24,754 nucleotides of DNA from positions 1-24,754 of the forward strand of contig CAZXZC010000011.1 of assembly GCA_964645125.1 (NCBI GenBank), written 5' to 3'. Shown piece by piece: positions 20,746 to 24,754 of the stretch. Each line of letters starts with the position of its first letter. Positions within the stretch are counted from its first letter, which is position 1. The position numbers were made by a program, and so were the translations under genes. This DNA comes from JBDKGD01 sp964645125. GTDB taxonomy: Bacteria; Patescibacteriota; Minisyncoccia; UBA6257; 2-01-FULL-56-20. Under the pieces are notes generated by a model, which did not search any database, was not told the DNA's origin, and worked only from the letters and a program-made list of their open reading frames with translations.

Positions 20746-22875
20746 ATGAGTATTGAGAATGATCGCCCAGTGGTTTCTGATGTGAAATCCGCATCTCGTA
20801 GTGACGCACGCGATACGGTTTCTCTTGACGGCGCTCGAGAAGAATTACCCGTACCGTTACCACCTATTGCTTCTGCTGAGCCGCTTATTACCTCTGCTAC
20901 TGCCTCACGCAGTCGTCAGAATTTTGTGGATCGCGAAGGAGCTGCCATGGAGAGTTCTTCTTCTGATGATGTAATAAAAACAAACCCTATTGATACTGAG
21001 TCGGCGCATTATTTACACCGCGATTCTTTTCGTCGAGGAGTGCTTCCTGCTGATGGCTCGGTTTTCTTTCTTTCGACACTTCCGAAGCCTGTTGTTGTTT
21101 TTTTGTGTGGTTTTTTCTTCTTTCTTTCTGTGATATGTGCGACTTTTGGATTCTTGTTTCTTCGCCCTTCTCATGGCGAAGGAGGCCTTTCTCTTTCTGA
21201 GTTATCTCGGATGGTTTCTAGTGGTATCGGTTCTTTTGTTTCTCGAAGCGTGTTATTTTATCGACAATTAGCTGTGTTTGGAGTTTCTTCGGTGTCTGTT
21301 GTTCAGGAAACATCATCTTTATCGGACACGTTACTTGAATATGTATTAGAGGGAAGGGGAAATGAGCTTATTGCTCATGTGGAGCGGTTGCATGATCTTT
21401 TTACAACCCTCTCTGAGCAGTCAAAAGAATTTTCTACTTCTGTTGCCTCGGTATCGCGAATGTTTTTGCCAGCAGGGTTGGATGATTTATCTGTTCGGTT
21501 TTCACTCGATCAATACGGGGTTTTTATTGAGTCGATGTTGGCGTGGTTGCGTTTTCCCTCCGACCATCATATTGCTGTTTTATTACAAAATCCGGCTGAG
21601 ATTCGACCGACAGGTGGGTTTATTGGTTCCTACGTCGATGTGGTGGTACGTGGGGGGCGCGTTGTTTCGGCCACTGTTCATGATATCTCTGATGTTGACC
21701 GTGTTTTACCTACTCTTACTGTTCCGCCAGCCCCATTACAGGCTATTGTATCGAATTGGCGCACCGCTGATTCAAATTGGTTTGCTCATTTTCCTGATAG
21801 TGCTGCTCGTACAATCCAGTTCTTAGAAGCATCTGATTTATATCGCTCGCAGGGAGTTACGTTTGATGGTGTGGTTGCCGTGAATGCGTCGGTTATTTCC
21901 GATGTGCTTGCATTGACTGGCCCGTTGTCGTTGTCTGAGGCTCAGGGGGACACCGTAACACGCGATAATTTTTTGTCGGTTATTCAAAAATCAGTGCAGA
22001 GCGCCCAGGCAAAAAAGGATCCGCATCCGAAGTTTATTTTGGAGCGCGCCGCACCCGTGTTTGTTGCACAATTGAAAAAAGTTGATCGAGCTCAGCTGAA
22101 GGCTTTGGTTGGTTCGTGGATTGTGCGTCGTGATGTGATGGTGTATATGAAAGACGCGCATTTACAGAAATTTCTTGATTCTGTAGGAGTTACTGGTCGC
22201 CAGTTTGAAATTCCGAGTAGTTTTAATGGTGAATACCTATCGTTGGTTGTTTCTAATATTGGTGGGCAGAAGTCTGATTTATTCATGAAACAGCGTATAC
22301 TTTCTCAAATTCGACTCACTGATGACGGTACGATTTCGAATCATGTTGTTGTTGCTCGCGAACATACTGCGACCGATAAAGATGAATGGTGGTATAGGGC
22401 GCAAAACCAGGTGTATGTGCAGGCGTATACTCCGCCTGCGGTAAAGCTGGTGAGTGCATCGGGGGCCTGGGGGCGGACGGTGCCCGTGAAAGTAACGGCC
22501 GCAAGCGCTGGGTATTCTACAGATCCCTTGGTTCGAGATCTTGAGTCAAGTCTTCGCGTATTCCCTTCTTTTCCAGAGGTTTCCGGATATCGTTTTGGGG
22601 ATAAAAATATTTTTGCATTTTGGATGAAAACAGACCGCGGCACTACCAGCGAGGTGTCGTTTGACTATACACATGATGCGTTAGTGACTCCCGCAGATGG
22701 CGTGGTGTATGATTTTGTGATTGAGCGTCAGCCGGGGGTGCCCAGTTCTTATGCTATTGAAATATCTGCTCCTTTGGGATACATTTGGAGGCAAAATCAC
22801 CTCCCAGTTTATGAGTATTCTGCCAGCGACGCCCCTGCTCGAACCGTGCTGTCATTGGCCTTGCAAAAGTTGTAG
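20746..22875 (+). CDS. DUF4012 membrane-anchored surface protein, 709 aa
   Basis: Cytoplasmic, Ser/Asp-rich N-terminus of about 110 aa without structure, one membrane helix at about 115-139, and a large extracytoplasmic part. The DUF4012 signature is clear at about residue 280: LLQNPAEIRPTGGFIGSY, followed by VTFDGVVAVNASVISDVLALTGPL. The helical stretch before it (about 170-260) may form a coiled coil. The C-terminal third (from about 530) is beta-rich and Ig-like in character. DUF4012 proteins are common in CPR and some Gram-positives; their role is not established, but a place at the cell surface is expected. ATG 20746 is chosen over the frame's earlier codons because a TATACT box ends 7 nt before it. 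Divergent neighbour: a PMT-like glycosyltransferase that could modify it (inference). Confidence 0.92.
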   Translation: MSIENDRPVVSDVKSASRSDARDTVSLDGAREELPVPLPPIASAEPLITSATASRSRQNFVDREGAAMESSSSDDVIKTNPIDTESAHYLHRDSFRRGVLPADGSVFFLSTLPKPVVVFLCGFFFFLSVICATFGFLFLRPSHGEGGLSLSELSRMVSSGIGSFVSRSVLFYRQLAVFGVSSVSVVQETSSLSDTLLEYVLEGRGNELIAHVERLHDLFTTLSEQSKEFSTSVASVSRMFLPAGLDDLSVRFSLDQYGVFIESMLAWLRFPSDHHIAVLLQNPAEIRPTGGFIGSYVDVVVRGGRVVSATVHDISDVDRVLPTLTVPPAPLQAIVSNWRTADSNWFAHFPDSAARTIQFLEASDLYRSQGVTFDGVVAVNASVISDVLALTGPLSLSEAQGDTVTRDNFLSVIQKSVQSAQAKKDPHPKFILERAAPVFVAQLKKVDRAQLKALVGSWIVRRDVMVYMKDAHLQKFLDSVGVTGRQFEIPSSFNGEYLSLVVSNIGGQKSDLFMKQRILSQIRLTDDGTISNHVVVAREHTATDKDEWWYRAQNQVYVQAYTPPAVKLVSASGAWGRTVPVKVTAASAGYSTDPLVRDLESSLRVFPSFPEVSGYRFGDKNIFAFWMKTDRGTTSEVSFDYTHDALVTPADGVVYDFVIERQPGVPSSYAIEISAPLGYIWRQNHLPVYEYSASDAPARTVLSLALQKL

Positions 22876-22946
22876 CGATAGGTTGGGGGTTTGGCTGTAG
22901 GTTTTTTTAAAATACATTTTTTGTAAATTCCACTTTCTTTTTTCTT

Positions 22947-24754
22947 ATGTCCGAAACGTACCCATTTTCACTTATTCGAAATTTCGTTATTATCGCGCAT
23001 ATCGATCATGGCAAATCCACGCTTGCTGATCGTTTTTTGCAGGTTACCCATACAATAGAAGATCGTCGTATGCGTCCACAATATTTGGACCAACTTGATT
23101 TAGAGCGGGAGCGGGGGATTACTATTAAAATGGCTCCGGTGCGTATGCATTTTACGAGCGCAACAGGTACGCGATATCTTTACAATCTTATTGATACTCC
23201 AGGACACAGTGATTTTTCTTATGAAGTGTCGCGTGCCTTAACCGCGGTTGAGGGCGCTATTCTTTTGGTTGATGCTACTAAGGGTATTCAGGCGCAAACG
23301 CTTTCAAATCTGCGGATGGCGCAAGAGGCGGGGCTTACTCTTTTGGCTGCAGTGAATAAGATAGATTTAGCGCCTTATGGGGTTTCGCATGTCATTGATT
23401 CGATGGCTGAGCTTTTGCATATTGACCCGCAGGATATTTTTAAAATTTCTGGCAAAACAGGAGAGGGGGTGCCGGAATTGCTTGAGGCTGTTGCTCAGAA
23501 GTTTCCTGAGCCGAAAAAATCGTTTTCTTTTTCTTCTACGGATGCAACCGCTTCTTCGAGTTTAATTTTTGATTCTCGGTATGATGACCATAAGGGTATT
23601 CTAGCGTTTGTGCGGGTTTTTGATGGCACCGTATCTGCTCAAAAAGAGTTGGAGCTTTTAGCAACCGATCAGGCGTACAAGGCAAAAGAGGTCGGTGTAT
23701 TTTCACCAGAGCTTATCAAAGCTGATCATTTAAGCGATGGCCAGATTGGATATATTGCAACTGGCATTAAAGACCCTGGTTTGGTGCGTATTGGTGATAC
23801 GATTGCCTCGGGTATTGCAACGTCTCAGGCCTTGCCTGGGTATCGTGAAGTGACGCCGGTTGTGTTTATTGCGTTTTATCCCGATGGTGATACGAATTTT
23901 GATGATTTGTATAAGAGCTTGCTCCGTTTGCAATTAAATGATCCTGCTCTTGTATTTGAACCAGATCACAATGAAGCATTGGGGCGTGGTGTGAAGGTTG
24001 GTTTTTTGGGTCAATTGCATTTTGAGATTGTGAGCGAACGACTACAGCGTGAATTCAATTTGGAGTTTATGACAAGTTTCCCCTCAATTGCGTATCGTAT
24101 TGTGGAGAACGGGGTGTCGCGCATGGTGAAGCAAACGAACGATTGGCCAGTTAAACCAGATGCTGTGTATCAGCCCATGATTGCTCTGACTATCATCACT
24201 CCCTCTCAATATGTCCCGGCTATTATCGCGTTAAATACTATTTTTGATTTGCGGGTAGAAGAAACAAAGACGCTGGGAAACTCAATTGTGATAAAGGCGA
24301 TCATGCCATTAGCTGAGCTGATTCGCGACTTTGATGATCAGTTGAAATCTATTTCCGCGGGGTATGCGTCTTTCTCGTATGAATTGTCTGGTGAAGAACG
24401 AGCTGATGTTGCCAAAATGGAGATTTTGGTGGCAAATCAGGTGCAGCCAGCGCTTACTCGCATTGTTCCGCGGCGCGATATTGAGCGTGAGGGTCGCTCT
24501 ACTGTGGAGCGTTTGAAAACCTTGCTTCCGGCGGCACAATTTTCACAGGCGCTTCAGGCGCAGGTTGATGGTCGTATTATTGCCCGCGAAACGATTGCGG
24601 CTTCTAAAAAGGAGCTTGGAAATTTTGGTAAAAATGGTGGTGATAGGACTCGTAAAATGAAACTTTGGAAAAAACAGAAAGAGGGGAAGGCTCGCTTAAA
24701 AGAAACGGGGCGTGTTGATGTTCCTATCTCAGTGTTCCGTGAAATTTTGAAGAA
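22947..24754 (+). CDS. lepA: Elongation factor 4 (LepA), runs off the window end
   Basis: Ribosome-associated translational GTPase. ATG 22947 opens MSETYPFSLIRNFVIIAHID; 602 codons are visible with no stop before the edge, so only a few C-terminal residues are missing. GTPase boxes: G1 AHIDHGKST (17-25), switch I LERERGITIK, G3 DTPGH (83-87, with catalytic His87), G4 NKID (137-140) and G5 SGK (168-170, usually SAK). Later domains follow the LepA order: DDHKGILAFVRVFDGT, GFLGQLHFEIVSERL, GYASFSYEL, and the LepA-only C-terminal domain with IIARETIAASKKE and RKMKLWKKQKEGKARLKETG. That C-terminal block separates it from EF-G and TypA. In the LepA tail, the usual CYGGD is NGGD with a small insertion. 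The leader is pyrimidine-rich with no Shine-Dalgarno sequence. Confidence 0.96.
   Translation, partial: MSETYPFSLIRNFVIIAHIDHGKSTLADRFLQVTHTIEDRRMRPQYLDQLDLERERGITIKMAPVRMHFTSATGTRYLYNLIDTPGHSDFSYEVSRALTAVEGAILLVDATKGIQAQTLSNLRMAQEAGLTLLAAVNKIDLAPYGVSHVIDSMAELLHIDPQDIFKISGKTGEGVPELLEAVAQKFPEPKKSFSFSSTDATASSSLIFDSRYDDHKGILAFVRVFDGTVSAQKELELLATDQAYKAKEVGVFSPELIKADHLSDGQIGYIATGIKDPGLVRIGDTIASGIATSQALPGYREVTPVVFIAFYPDGDTNFDDLYKSLLRLQLNDPALVFEPDHNEALGRGVKVGFLGQLHFEIVSERLQREFNLEFMTSFPSIAYRIVENGVSRMVKQTNDWPVKPDAVYQPMIALTIITPSQYVPAIIALNTIFDLRVEETKTLGNSIVIKAIMPLAELIRDFDDQLKSISAGYASFSYELSGEERADVAKMEILVANQVQPALTRIVPRRDIEREGRSTVERLKTLLPAAQFSQALQAQVDGRIIARETIAASKKELGNFGKNGGDRTRKMKLWKKQKEGKARLKETGRVDVPISVFREILK

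Overview
The window looks like a piece of a small-genome bacterium of the Candidate Phyla Radiation (Patescibacteria, Parcubacteria-like). Evidence: a short prolyl-tRNA synthetase without the editing insertion, divergent PGK, MreB and LepA, a stand-alone VirD4/TraD-like ATPase with a small unknown partner, a DUF4012 protein, PMT/ArnT-like glycosyltransferases, very tight packing, and many start codons with a -10 box but no Shine-Dalgarno sequence. This assignment is inference from gene content. TGA is a normal stop (mreC ends in an ATGA overlap), so the Gracilibacteria-type code is not used. One run of exactly 100 N (16577-16676) is an assembly gap. It cuts the end of pgk and the start of a DHH phosphoesterase gene.

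Layout. 1-233: AT-rich 3' end of an unknown gene, next to tRNA-Glu(CTC) on the minus strand. 445-2873: an orphan protein, a small DxNxDxxxD protein, a DoxX-like membrane protein with a Cys/Met tail, and tpiA. 2973-3683: a second orphan. 3763-9141: proS, then the wall-elongation cluster mreB-mreC-mreD-like-mrdA, whose genes overlap. 9307-10947: galT, a small membrane protein and rplU. 10977-12458 (minus): a PMT-like glycosyltransferase, divergent from a 140-aa unknown gene and the VirD4/TraD-like ATPase (12535-15408). 15519-17667: pgk, gap, DHH phosphoesterase. 17720-18525: a third orphan and an RNase H. 18530-18726: a palindrome-rich element between 19-bp inverted repeats. 18730-20664 (minus): a second PMT-like glycosyltransferase, divergent from the DUF4012 gene (20746-22875). 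22947 to the end: lepA, which runs off the window.

Functional themes. Cell shape and wall synthesis (MreBCD, PBP2) and the cell surface (two membrane glycosyltransferases, DUF4012, GalT for nucleotide-sugar supply) sit among glycolysis (TpiA, Pgk) and translation (ProRS, L21, LepA, tRNA-Glu). The most striking sequence-level signal is regulatory. At least nine genes have a -10-like hexamer ending 6-9 nt before the ATG, which predicts leaderless mRNAs. Three unrecognised orphan genes instead have a clear Shine-Dalgarno sequence and their own hairpin terminator.
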